A DNA stretch of 15,862 nucleotides from CAZVXI01 sp964631295 (GTDB taxonomy: Bacteria; Planctomycetota; Phycisphaerae; Phycisphaerales; SM1A02), in NCBI GenBank assembly GCA_964631295.1, contig CAZVXI010000059.1:1-15862 (forward strand), in the 5' to 3' direction. Under the pieces are notes generated by a model that ran no database searches, was not told the DNA's origin, and was given only the letters and a program-made list of their open reading frames with translations. The position numbers and the translations under genes were made by a program. Positions 6,748 through 14,384 of the stretch are shown here, piece by piece; the stretch's first letter is position 1, and each line of letters opens with the position of its first letter.

Positions 6748-7203
6748 ATGGCAAACGCCACGCAGATACTGGCTCGGAAGGCCGCAGCCGCTCCGGGCGA
6801 TTCCCTCGCCACCCTCGCGCCGAACCATTTCGCCATCGACGCAGCCACGCTTATGAACGAGCGCCACGTCGGGTCGGTGTTGATTCTCGACCCGGAACGC
6901 CAGGTACTCGGCATCTTCACCGAGCGCGATGTGCTCCGGCGGATCGTGGCTGATCATCGCGATCCCGATACAACCCGCCTCGCAGACGTGATGACCTCGC
7001 CCGTTGCCTGCGCGAGCCCCGACACCACCTGCGATGAACTGCGCGCCGTGATGCGGGAGAAGCGCATCCGCCACGTACCCGTGGTCGACGATGCCGACGA
7101 GCATGTGCTTGGCATGATTTCGCTTGGTGATCTCAACCAGGCGGAAATGAACACGCAGGTACAGACGATTCGGTATCTGCAGCAGTACATCTCGGTCGGG
7201 TAG
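6748..7203 (+). CDS. Two-CBS-domain protein
   Basis: The 151-residue product is made almost entirely of two CBS repeats. The first is about 18-72 (MNERHVGSVLILD...VLGIFTERDVLRRIV). The second is about 78-135 (VMTSPVACASPDTTCDELRAVMREKRIRHVPVVDD...VLGMISLGDLN). Such stand-alone pairs form a Bateman module that binds adenine nucleotides such as AMP, ATP or SAM, and usually sense energy state or regulate a partner. No catalytic domain is attached, so the partner is unknown. The start is ATG 6748 with AAAAGGAGG (6733-6741) six bases upstream, the best ribosome binding site in the window. Transcription probably runs on to the terminator at 7333-7366, leaving a 3' region of about 130 bases with a second hairpin. 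Confidence 0.85.
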   Translation: MANATQILARKAAAAPGDSLATLAPNHFAIDAATLMNERHVGSVLILDPERQVLGIFTERDVLRRIVADHRDPDTTRLADVMTSPVACASPDTTCDELRAVMREKRIRHVPVVDDADEHVLGMISLGDLNQAEMNTQVQTIRYLQQYISVG

Positions 7204-7277
7204 TCTTCACAGCGCGATTCACAACATTGGTTGACGAAACCTGAACACAGCCGGGCGCACCATCGCCTATCTTGCTC

Positions 7278-7299
7278 GCGACTGTTGGAGACCAGTCGC
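7278..7299 (+). other. Hairpin in the 3' region of the CBS transcript
   Basis: GCGACTG (7278-7284) and CAGTCGC (7293-7299) form a perfect 7-bp stem with an eight-base loop. There is no T-tract after it. It may be a 3'-end stability element or part of a small RNA ending at the next terminator. Confidence 0.45.
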
Positions 7300-7332
7300 A
7301 GGAGCGAATGAAGAAGAAAGCAGGAGGGGATG

Positions 7333-7366
7333 CGCCGACCCGGTCCGGGGGTCGGCGTGTTTCTTT
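7333..7366 (+). terminator. Intrinsic terminator of the CBS gene
   Basis: CGCCGACCC (7333-7341) pairs over 9 bp with GGGTCGGCG (7349-7357) around a seven-base loop, and TGTTTCTTTTT follows. It stands about 130 bases past the CBS stop. Confidence 0.8.
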
Positions 7367-7466
7367 TTGCAACATGAGTCGGGGTCATGGTTGCAGGCAT
7401 CATTGCTGTTCAACCGAGATCCGCGGCTGAGTACTGGCATCGTTTGTCGTGGCAGCAGGGAGAATG

Positions 7467-7497
7467 AAAAAACCCGCGCACCGGGGTGATGCGCGGG
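7467..7497 (-). terminator. Intrinsic terminator of the amidohydrolase block
   Basis: On the minus strand CCCGCGCA (from 7497) pairs with TGCGCGGG (to 7473) over 8 bp with a nine-base loop, followed by six Ts (7467-7472 as As on the plus strand). It lies about 65 bases beyond the stop of the 445-residue amidohydrolase-like gene. Confidence 0.8.
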
Positions 7498-7560
7498 GGA
7501 GTACGTTGATGTGCCTGTTCATGCCACGCGATCTGCGCGGGCCTCGGTCGATCTGTCGGC

Positions 7561-8898
7561 TCATTCATCCAGCAAGCCGAGCTGGCGGTACTTCTCGCGG
7601 TACTTCGCGTAGAGCGACTTGTGTCGGCTGCCCATGTCGATCTGCCGGCCGTCGATGTAGGCGATGAGCGTGTCGGTCATGATCTCGAGTGGATCACCGC
7701 TCGTGATGATGAGCGTCGCCTGCTTGCCCTTCTCGAGTGTGCCATGCGTTTCGCCGATGCCGAGGATGTCTGCGGCATATTGCGTGACGGCGCGCTGCGC
7801 TTCAATGACGGGCAGGCCGTAGGCTGCTGCGGTTGCTGCATTGTGGCCGAGGTTGCGCTCGTGCGCTGGCTCGGCACCTGACCCGATGCAGAATCGCACG
7901 CCCGCTTCATGCAGCGCCAGGGGCACGGTGAACGGCTGCTTCGGATCGTAATGTCGTCGCCCGGGCAATCGGTGCATGCCATCCACGATGACTGGAATGT
8001 CGTGCTTGGCGAGCAGCGGCGTGACCTGATCTGCCTCATCGCCGCCCACGATGACGATCTTGTACTCGCGGCGGACCGACCATGCAACGGCAGATTCGAT
8101 CTGGCCGGAACTCGCGGCGAGAACGAACAGCGGCTCTCGGCCCTCGAGCACATCGCGCATCCCTTCAAACCGCAGGTCGGTCTTCACGCTGTCATCGTTG
8201 TCGACAGCTTCGAGATACGCATCTGCTTCATCGAAGAACTCTTCCACCTCTCGCAGGTTCTCTGCGATCTCTCGGCGCTGCTGCTCGGGGGATGTGCGCA
8301 TCCAGCGCGAGTTGATCGGTTCAGTGCGAGGCCAACTGAGGACAAGGCCAGCGTGGGTCTTGATGGCCATCGTCTCCCACGTCCAGCCGTCGCCTCGCAT
8401 GATCGACGCATGCCCGCAGATCAGTCCGCCCGTCGGGAACGCGCAGAATGTGAGGATGCCACTGTCGCGCGCGACAGGGATCAGATCTGTATCGGGGTTG
8501 ACCGCGACGGCCGCAAATACTTCGGGCTTGACATTGCCGTACTCGTTGTAATCGAGCGTGACACCAACCGCGCCGGTTTCCGACAGCCCGACCTGCGACT
8601 TTGGCGAGATGATGCCGGGAAACACGTGCAGGCCGGATGCATCGACGAGTCTGGCGCCGCGTCGGACAGCGGCGGCCGGCTCGCCGCTGCCGACAGCAGT
8701 GATCTTGCCGCCCTCGAAGCGAATGTAGCCATTGCTGATGGCATCGCTCGACATCGGGTGAATTGTTGCGGAGTGAATGACGATCGGCTCGGCCTGCGGC
8801 GGCGCGGGAATCTGTCGCGACTGCGCGCTGGCGATTGAAGCGCACGCAGCAGCGCCAAGCAGGGCTGTTGTGAATGTTGTTTTCTTCATCAGTTTCAT
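7561..8898 (-). CDS. Secreted amidohydrolase-like protein lacking the metal-binding HxH motif
   Basis: The 445-residue product has a signal peptide (MKLMKKTTF, a hydrophobic core to about 20, a cut near ASA-Q at 25-26). It then shows the usual start of a composite-domain amidohydrolase (SATIHPM...GYIRFEGGKITAVG...ARLVDASGLHVFPG). Where active members read PGLIDxHxH, this one has PGIISPKSQVGL (94-105), so the first two metal ligands are missing. The C-terminal part keeps the family fold (GIGETHGTLEKGKQATLIITSGDPLEI...YIDGRQI). It is likely a non-catalytic paralogue or one with altered chemistry. It acts outside the cytoplasm and follows the 1205-residue protein on the same strand after 202 bases. 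ATG 8898 is chosen; a second ATG at 8889 is possible. A heptanucleotide array lies directly before the start in place of a Shine-Dalgarno. Confidence 0.8.
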   Translation of the reverse strand: MKLMKKTTFTTALLGAAACASIASAQSRQIPAPPQAEPIVIHSATIHPMSSDAISNGYIRFEGGKITAVGSGEPAAAVRRGARLVDASGLHVFPGIISPKSQVGLSETGAVGVTLDYNEYGNVKPEVFAAVAVNPDTDLIPVARDSGILTFCAFPTGGLICGHASIMRGDGWTWETMAIKTHAGLVLSWPRTEPINSRWMRTSPEQQRREIAENLREVEEFFDEADAYLEAVDNDDSVKTDLRFEGMRDVLEGREPLFVLAASSGQIESAVAWSVRREYKIVIVGGDEADQVTPLLAKHDIPVIVDGMHRLPGRRHYDPKQPFTVPLALHEAGVRFCIGSGAEPAHERNLGHNAATAAAYGLPVIEAQRAVTQYAADILGIGETHGTLEKGKQATLIITSGDPLEIMTDTLIAYIDGRQIDMGSRHKSLYAKYREKYRQLGLLDE

Positions 8899-8908
8899 AG
8901 TTGAGTCT

Positions 8909-8943
8909 TCAGTGATCGGTTGTCAGTTATCAGTGTTCAGTTC
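8909..8943 (-). repeat. Heptanucleotide array at the start of the 445-residue amidohydrolase gene
   Basis: Five consecutive 7-base units on the plus strand: TCAGTGA, TCGGTTG, TCAGTTA, TCAGTGT, TCAGTTC. In coding orientation the consensus is NAACTGA. The array ends 11 bases before the ATG, and the sequence between (AGACTCA + ACT) looks like a sixth, decayed unit. Its register matches two other arrays at 14711 and 15443. Confidence 0.75.
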
Positions 8944-9006
8944 TCGAAGCTCACGGCGAATCGCCGGTTGCGGCGTGGCAGAGAGCGTTTGCGTGTACCC
9001 GCGCCT

Positions 9007-9056
9007 CCAACCCTCTCCGCTCCATGCCGACTCTTCGACCTGAGGGAGTGGGGGAA
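9007..9056. repeat. Pyrimidine/purine-rich inverted element between amidohydrolase genes
   Basis: AACCCTCTCCGCTCC on one side and GAGGGAGTGGGGGAAAGG on the other form a loose inverted structure around a 16-base centre. Base pairing is imperfect. A related element (AACCCTCTGCCCCCTCCCTC...GAGGGAGGGAG) occurs at 15540-15604. They may be two copies of a family of intergenic repeats. The 202-base gap holding this copy has no gene. Confidence 0.4.
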
Positions 9057-9100
9057 AGGTGTGTTCCCGCATTGCTGCGCGGGGGTTCCGGGTCTGCCAG

Positions 9101-12100
9101 TCACTTGCGCACCTCCGAGTTGAGGATGATGAGCCAGTAGTCGTTGCAACCGCACATGCCGGGGAGGACCTCTTCAGGGTCTTCACCGAGGCGGACCTGC
9201 TCGGCCATCCACATGCGGGCGCGCTCGGCCATGTCTGCCATGATGCGATCGCGCACGCGGGTGCGTTGGGCGGGCTTTTCCTGCGGCTGATCCTCTGCCG
9301 ACTTGGCGCTGTCGGGCTCGCCGTGCGCTGATGCCAGGATCTTCTGAATCAGTCGCTGGCGTTCACCTTCAGACCATGCAGCAAGCTCTGCATGACGCTC
9401 ATCGGAGAACATCTGCGTGCCATTGACCCATGTCTGTTCGCAGCGTGAGTAACTGCTCAACGGGCTGGCCGACCAGATGACGAAATCCGCATCCTTGCCG
9501 ACTTCCAGCGAACCTGTGCGATGCTCGATGCCGAGCTGCTTCGCCGGGTTGAGGGTGACGAACTTGAGCGCTTCGGACGGCTCAACGCCGCCGTAGCGCA
9601 CTGCCTTGGCTGCTTCATCGTTCATCCGTCGCGCAAGCTCGCTCGAGTCGGAGTTGAACGACACGACGACGCCAAGCTCGTGCATGAGCGCTCCGTTGTA
9701 CGGAATCGCGTCCATCACCTCAACCTTGTACGCCCACCAGTCGCTGAATGAAGAACCCATCGCACCGTGTTCGGCCATGGTTTCGGCGACTTTGTACCCT
9801 TCGAGAATGTGCTGGAAGGTGCCGATACGGAAGCCGAACGATTCGGCGAGGCGCATGAGCATGAGGATTTCATCCTGCCGGTAGCTGTGGCAGTGAATGA
9901 GTCGATCGCCGTTGAGAATCTCAACGAGCGCATCCATTTCGAGGTCGCGGCGTGGTGGCATGGTGCGGTTGCGGACATCACTCGCCAGAGCGTTGTACGC
10001 TTCCCACTGCGCTTCGTACTCCTGCGCTGCGGTGAAGGCATCGCGAATCACGGTTTCCACGCCCATGCGTGTGTTGGGGTAGCGTGACCCTGAGCGTTTG
10101 ACATTCTCGCCGAGCGCGAACTTGATGCCGACATGGTCATCCGGGATGCGGAAGTCTTCTGCATCGCCGCCCCAGACGATCTTGATTGCAGAGTTCTGTC
10201 CGCCCATCGGGTTGGCAGAGCCGTGCAACTGATTGGCTGCGGTGAGGCCGCCCGCCAGTTGGCGATACCAGTTGATGTCATCCGGATCGATGACATCGTC
10301 GATGCGGACTTCAGCGGTGTTGACCTGCCCGCCTTCGTTCACGCCGCCACTGATGCCTGTATGGCTGTGGCAGTCGATCAGGCCGGGGGAAACATGCTTG
10401 CCCTTCGCGTCGATGACGACGTCGACACCGATCTTCGGATACCCGCCGGTGCCCATCTGCTGGATCTTCCCATCCCGGACGAGCATCCAGCCATCTTCGA
10501 TGATGCCTTCCGGGCCGCTTGTCCAGATTGTCGCGCTATGCACGAGCACGGATTGCGACTCGGGCTGTTCCATCAGGCCATATGCACCAAAGGGAACGGG
10601 CAGCGCATCGGGCGGCATCTCGAAGTCGTCATCGCCGTTGTCGCGATCACCGCCGCCACGACTGGCGGGCGTGTTCTGGCCTCCACCTGCTCGTCTTCCC
10701 TGGAAGTTGAGCGTGCCCATCTGGCTGGTGGCGGTCCCCGAGATGTTGTTGCCGCTGATCGTCGCTGCGATCGAGCCGCCTTCATCGCCCGGGACGGAGA
10801 ACGCCAGTTCGCCGGTCGCCGGGTTGAATGTGCCGCCGTCGAGTGGGAACTCGGTGTCCATGATTGCGAGCGTGCCGCTGACAGCACCTCCGTCGTTCTG
10901 AGCGAACTCGAAAGTCATGGGCATTTCCATGCCGCCAGCATCTGCGGTGGCCTGCCAGACGCCTGCTGCACCGCGCGGGTCGTTCTGCGGCGCGCCCGGC
11001 TCACCCGGTGGTGTGTCCTGGGCGTTCGCATCGGCGTCATCATCGTTGCCCGCGTCCACGAGGTTGGATGTCGGCGTGATCGTGAATGTGAAGCGTGTGC
11101 CATCGGGCATCAGGCCCGAACCGATCACGGAGTCATCGGTGATCGCGCCGCCAAGGTGAACGTAGCCGACCGCATCGAATGCTTCGCCGTCAATGACGGC
11201 CGAGACCTGGTCGCGCTGCACGATGACTTTTTTCGCAGCCACCTTGCGCGGCTTTGGCTGTTCATCAGCCGCTGCGTCCGCTGCGGGCTCGGCTGGCAGT
11301 TCGATCGAAAGACGGCTCTTTTCCGTGTTGAGTTCGACGGGCCAACTGATGCCTGTCGACGTGTCGAGCGTGCCTGCAATCGCAAGTTTGATGTTGGTGT
11401 CGGGCTTGGCAACTTCATGCCGGCGGCCGTTCACCCAGACGTCCTGCACCTTGGTTTTCTTTTCAAACAAAGACCCATCGAGCACGACGAGGTTGGCAAT
11501 CTTGCCTTTCTCCAGCGTGCCCATGACATCATCAAGGCCGAGCATCCGCGCGGGCGTGGTTGTGATGGCCGCGAGCGCATCGCCTTCGCTCAGCCCGTGC
11601 TGGACTGCCTTGCGCAGCGCGTCGTGGAATCGCCTGCCGACTTCGCGGCTGGTAATGGCGATCGTCACGCCTGCGTTGGTCAGCCGCCGCGCGTTCGTTG
11701 GCGCTTGTTCCCATGTCATCATGTCGCGCAGCGTGGCTTTCTCTGCCTCCTGAAGCGACGTGACATCCGGGCGATCCGGGTAATCGAGCGGCACGATGAT
11801 TGGCACGTTCAGTGATGCAATGTCATCGAGCCGGCGGAACTCCAGGCCGCTGCCGAGCAGCCACAGGTCGAGGCCAAACTCATCGGCGATGCGCTTGGCG
11901 CGCATTGCGTTGAGTTCATCGCTCGCTTCGAAGAGGATCGGCTGCTCGCCAGCAATCACACTGGAAAGTGCCGACAGTGCATGCTCGGGTGCGGGCGGTT
12001 CGTGGCCGGCCGGGTCGTTCAGGTAGATGCGCTGGGACTGTGCGTACCACTGCGCGTCATAGAGCGCCTGCCGCGCGAGCGCGATCATGCCCATGAGCGA

Positions 12101-12718
12101 GCCGGGGTACCCGCCTCGGAATCCGCCGCGTTCGAAGCCGGCTGCCATCGCGGTGCGATCGGCATACGTGCGGACATGCGCATCGTCGTCATCGGTGGAC
12201 AGGACCGCGCCCGTGCCGCGGAAGATGCCGTCTGCCGGGTAGAACGCGCCGGCGGTGAAGCCGACCCCACGCAACTGGCTTCGCAGCGACTGCGGGGGGG
12301 CAGGCTGTTGCGCAACAGTCAGTTCCGGATGAATGCGTTCATTCCAGTAGGCACCTGTGGAGTCAGGCGTGAACTCGTAGTCGTGCAACACGGCCGCATC
12401 AATGAAGCCTGGGTAGATCGTCTTACCCTGGCCATCCCACACGCGTGCGCCGCGCGGGACGGTGACGTTCTCGCCGATCGCGGTGATCACGCCATCGCGG
12501 ATGACAATCGTTGCATTGTCGATCGTCTGTTCGGGTGAAACGACGATGCGCGCCCCGGTGATGGCATGGATGCGCAGCTCGCGCTCACGCATGCCGTTGT
12601 CTGGTTCCTTGGGCACTTCCTGCGCCGAAACGCTCATCGCCGTCGCGCCGATCGCGACTCCGGCCATCGCGAGCATCGCTCGGATCGGCCTGCGGGTGGT
12701 TTGTGTTGCTTTTCTCAT
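9101..12718 (-). CDS. Large secreted double amidohydrolase (inactive N-module, intact C-module)
   Basis: The 1205-residue product has a signal peptide (RRPIRAMLAMAGVAIGATAMSVSA, cut near 32). Module 1 (about 48-435) has the family frame but reads PGFIDAAVLHDY (103-114), with no HxH and no Asp in the ITSRE region. A beta-rich segment follows (about 440-680), including GVWQATADAGG and SGTLAIMDTEF units. Module 2 (about 722-1105) is intact: IDCHSHTG (H784, H786), LIHCHSY (H942, H944), FQH (H970) and FNSDSS (D1024), a metal-dependent hydrolase site. A charged tail ends in GMCGCNDYW. The reaction is probably hydrolysis of an amide or cyclic imide-like bond outside the cytoplasm; the substrate is unknown. 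ATG 12718 is preferred because AAGAGG lies 9 bases upstream; ATG 12736 is the alternative. Downstream is a second degenerate amidohydrolase. Confidence 0.85.
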   Translation of the reverse strand: MRKATQTTRRPIRAMLAMAGVAIGATAMSVSAQEVPKEPDNGMRERELRIHAITGARIVVSPEQTIDNATIVIRDGVITAIGENVTVPRGARVWDGQGKTIYPGFIDAAVLHDYEFTPDSTGAYWNERIHPELTVAQQPAPPQSLRSQLRGVGFTAGAFYPADGIFRGTGAVLSTDDDDAHVRTYADRTAMAAGFERGGFRGGYPGSLMGMIALARQALYDAQWYAQSQRIYLNDPAGHEPPAPEHALSALSSVIAGEQPILFEASDELNAMRAKRIADEFGLDLWLLGSGLEFRRLDDIASLNVPIIVPLDYPDRPDVTSLQEAEKATLRDMMTWEQAPTNARRLTNAGVTIAITSREVGRRFHDALRKAVQHGLSEGDALAAITTTPARMLGLDDVMGTLEKGKIANLVVLDGSLFEKKTKVQDVWVNGRRHEVAKPDTNIKLAIAGTLDTSTGISWPVELNTEKSRLSIELPAEPAADAAADEQPKPRKVAAKKVIVQRDQVSAVIDGEAFDAVGYVHLGGAITDDSVIGSGLMPDGTRFTFTITPTSNLVDAGNDDDADANAQDTPPGEPGAPQNDPRGAAGVWQATADAGGMEMPMTFEFAQNDGGAVSGTLAIMDTEFPLDGGTFNPATGELAFSVPGDEGGSIAATISGNNISGTATSQMGTLNFQGRRAGGGQNTPASRGGGDRDNGDDDFEMPPDALPVPFGAYGLMEQPESQSVLVHSATIWTSGPEGIIEDGWMLVRDGKIQQMGTGGYPKIGVDVVIDAKGKHVSPGLIDCHSHTGISGGVNEGGQVNTAEVRIDDVIDPDDINWYRQLAGGLTAANQLHGSANPMGGQNSAIKIVWGGDAEDFRIPDDHVGIKFALGENVKRSGSRYPNTRMGVETVIRDAFTAAQEYEAQWEAYNALASDVRNRTMPPRRDLEMDALVEILNGDRLIHCHSYRQDEILMLMRLAESFGFRIGTFQHILEGYKVAETMAEHGAMGSSFSDWWAYKVEVMDAIPYNGALMHELGVVVSFNSDSSELARRMNDEAAKAVRYGGVEPSEALKFVTLNPAKQLGIEHRTGSLEVGKDADFVIWSASPLSSYSRCEQTWVNGTQMFSDERHAELAAWSEGERQRLIQKILASAHGEPDSAKSAEDQPQEKPAQRTRVRDRIMADMAERARMWMAEQVRLGEDPEEVLPGMCGCNDYWLIILNSEVRK

Positions 12719-12746
12719 GGGCTGGGACCTCTTCATTGCTCTGCCG

Positions 12747-12771
12747 GGTACGCAGCAACGTGCCACGTACC
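12747..12771 (-). promoter_or_regulatory. Hairpin in the leader of the large amidohydrolase gene
   Basis: GGTACG (12747-12752) and CGTACC (12766-12771) form a 6-bp stem. An inner GCA/TGC pair (12755-12757 with 12761-12763) caps it with a three-base loop. It lies 29-53 bases upstream of the chosen start. An operator or leader structure is possible; no known motif is recognised. The rest of 12719-12982 has no gene. Confidence 0.35.
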
Positions 12772-12982
12772 GAGTGGATCGAATGTGTCTCTCGTTGGAC
12801 TGGATATCGGATTGCTCCAGTGAATCTTACCGGACGTGCCCTCCGCGGCTGCCAAACGCGATTGCGGGCAGTTCGGCTGCATCGACGGTTCAGGAATGCC
12901 GATGGTAACGGCTGATTCAGGTGTATGGGCGGAGGTGCTGAAGGTGTAGCGAGGGGCAGGCCGCGAAGGCTGGAGGTCGGCA

Positions 12983-13489
12983 ATGGCAGAGCATGATCGA
13001 AGCGGGTTGCATGCCGCCCTGGCGGAACTGCGACGCAGTGAGCGCGATTCAGACACCAGCATGTCGCGCGTCCAGCGAGGCTGCGCGCGCTTTGCCGTCG
13101 AGGCTGAGGGCTGGTTGCATCGCTCCGCGCGGGCAGGCGGGCTGGAAACATCCATTCCCGTGCTGCTCAAGGACATCAGCCGATGTGGGGCAGGCGTGAT
13201 TGCGAATCGACCGGTCGACATCTGCGATGCCATCCCGTTGGCAATCTGCGATGGTTCGCTCACCGTTGCCACGCTCTCGACATTTGTCCGGCACTGCCGG
13301 CGCGTCGGGGTGGGAGAGCAGGAGGCATATCTCGTCGGCCTTGATTTCGGTGTCGACGCGAGCGTGCTCACGGCCCTCGGTGTGTCTCCGCTGGACATCC
13401 TGCGTGGCGATCAGATGGAAGCCAATGAACTGAGCAACCCCGACAGCTTCTGCGCGCCCGAACAACTGGGCGATGCGGACGCTGCGTGA
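12983..13489 (+). CDS. PilZ-domain-like protein
   Basis: The 168-residue product has a helical, charged N-terminus (HAALAELRRSERD). A beta-rich region follows with the PilZ signature KDISRCGAGV (63-72), then beta strands around RHCRRVGVGEQEAYLVGLDF. The usual upstream RxxxR is not clean: the nearest is arginines around Arg29-Arg36, QRGCAR. c-di-GMP binding is therefore uncertain. A cytoplasmic role as a c-di-GMP effector is the best guess. TGGAGG (12971-12976) lies six bases before the ATG. It diverges from the amidohydrolase block and converges on the minus-strand series that follows, with only 25 bases between the two stop codons and no clear terminator there. Confidence 0.6.
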   Translation: MAEHDRSGLHAALAELRRSERDSDTSMSRVQRGCARFAVEAEGWLHRSARAGGLETSIPVLLKDISRCGAGVIANRPVDICDAIPLAICDGSLTVATLSTFVRHCRRVGVGEQEAYLVGLDFGVDASVLTALGVSPLDILRGDQMEANELSNPDSFCAPEQLGDADAA

Positions 13490-13514
13490 TTCAGGACTCC
13501 CATTGCCGGGGAAC

Positions 13515-13802
13515 TCACGCGGTCGGTGCTTCGGCATCGTTGGTCAGATCTTCGATCACTGAGTACTGATCGAGATTCAGGATGACGATTTCGCCATCAT
13601 CGAGCCGCAATTCGAGGCGGTCGAGCCAGAGTTGGTCATCTTTCGCATGCGCATACCAGGAGCCGGTCTTTGACTGCTGATATCTGGTGATCACACCTTC
13701 GATGACATTGGTCCATGCACCACTTGTGTGCGGCATCTGCTGGATGACCCGCACGCGTTTGCCGGGCTGATAGATTGTGGTCTCGACGGCCATGGCGATC
13801 AT
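13515..13802 (-). CDS. Small protein with conserved-looking beta core, function unknown
   Basis: The 95-residue product has no signal peptide or membrane helix. It looks like a small beta barrel: GKRVRVIQQ, WTNVIEGVITRYQ, then GSWYAHAKDDQLWLDRLEL and GEIVILNLDQYSVIEDL. The TGSWYAHAKDD-x-LWLDRL stretch looks like a family signature and I believe I have seen it in planctomycete proteins, but I cannot name a function. Its ATG overlaps the TGA of the lipoprotein gene upstream (ATGA at 13799-13802), implying translational coupling. ATG 13793 is a less likely start. Confidence 0.65.
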   Translation of the reverse strand: MIAMAVETTIYQPGKRVRVIQQMPHTSGAWTNVIEGVITRYQQSKTGSWYAHAKDDQLWLDRLELRLDDGEIVILNLDQYSVIEDLTNDAEAPTA

Positions 13803-14374
13803 GGTAGCACGGAACCGGGCTGACGGGTCGCCGCGGATTCCTGCCGATACGGCCTGACGTTCGCGCGGTCTTCCGCGCGGCCGCCATCAACCGATTCGAA
13901 CACGGCAACGAGTTGCGGTCTGACTGGAATCCGCAGGCGCGAGACCTCGAGTTTGAGCACGTACGTCCGTGTGACGGGATCCCATCGTTCGATGTTGATG
14001 TCCAGATCGCGCAAATCGGCCTCGTAACGATCCTTGTCGAGGATGTACCGATTCGGGTCGGCACCATCGAGCAGGTCGATCGTCAGCAGCCCAACCGCTT
14101 TGCACGGGTCTTCCCACGCGTCGGTGAACTCGATGCGGGTTTCCACGAGCACCTGAGACGGATCGCGCGGGTCGTCCGTCATGCGCGAGAGAGGGTGAAT
14201 CCGCATCGACCGTGCCCAGAATGGCCACGATGCGTCAGTTGTGCCCTCGCCGGTGAGAGCGAACGGCTCGCCCGCGGGTGAGTCGCGAGCACAACTGACC
14301 ATGCTGAGAACGGCAACGGTGCAGGCCATCGCCGTGGCGAGTCGCGTCCGCGGTTGCCAGGCGGGTTTTCGCAT
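13799..14374 (-). CDS. Probable lipoprotein, function unknown
   Basis: The 191-residue product starts MRKPAWQPRTRLATAMACTV, then LSMVSC, a loose lipobox with Cys28 as the lipid site. The -3 residue is Met rather than Leu, so lipidation is likely but not sure. The mature part (about 45-175) is a beta-rich domain with the pattern RIHPLSR, VETRIEFTDAWEDPCKAVG, YEADLRDLDIN and YVLKLEV. I do not recognise its function. ATG 14374 is preferred: AGGG lies 8 bases upstream and the start leads directly into the signal peptide. The alternative ATG at 14392 overlaps the stop of the gene upstream. It is coupled to the 95-residue gene through an ATGA overlap and probably cotranscribed with the coiled-coil gene. 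Confidence 0.6.
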   Translation of the reverse strand: MRKPAWQPRTRLATAMACTVAVLSMVSCARDSPAGEPFALTGEGTTDASWPFWARSMRIHPLSRMTDDPRDPSQVLVETRIEFTDAWEDPCKAVGLLTIDLLDGADPNRYILDKDRYEADLRDLDINIERWDPVTRTYVLKLEVSRLRIPVRPQLVAVFESVDGGRAEDRANVRPYRQESAATRQPGSVLP

Positions 14375-14384
14375 TGCTGCATCC

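Larger units (their letters stand above)
7204..7560. other. Intergenic region between convergent CBS and amidohydrolase genes
   Basis: About 360 bases without a supported gene. It contains a 7-bp hairpin (7278-7299), a plus-strand intrinsic terminator (7333-7366) and a minus-strand intrinsic terminator (7467-7497). A 40-codon frame from ATG 7308 runs through the plus-strand terminator and is not convincing. Confidence 0.6.

Noticed and set aside
7308..7430. A 40-codon frame beginning MKKKAGGDAP
   Set aside because: The spacing to AGGAG is only three bases. The frame runs through a strong terminator and has no signal peptide or domain.
7909..8838. A 309-codon open frame on the plus strand opposite the 445-residue amidohydrolase-like gene
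   Set aside because: It has no recognisable domain or start signals. The opposite strand has a signal peptide and the full amidohydrolase frame.
10133..11815. A 560-codon open frame on the plus strand opposite the large amidohydrolase gene
   Set aside because: It has no ribosome binding site and an odd Arg/Cys/Val-rich composition. It lies fully antisense to a gene with clear domains, and long antisense frames are common in GC-rich coding DNA.
12801..12830. A short inverted repeat (CTGGA/TCCAG) upstream of the large amidohydrolase gene
   Set aside because: Five base pairs with an 11-base loop is within chance expectation, and no promoter elements align with it.
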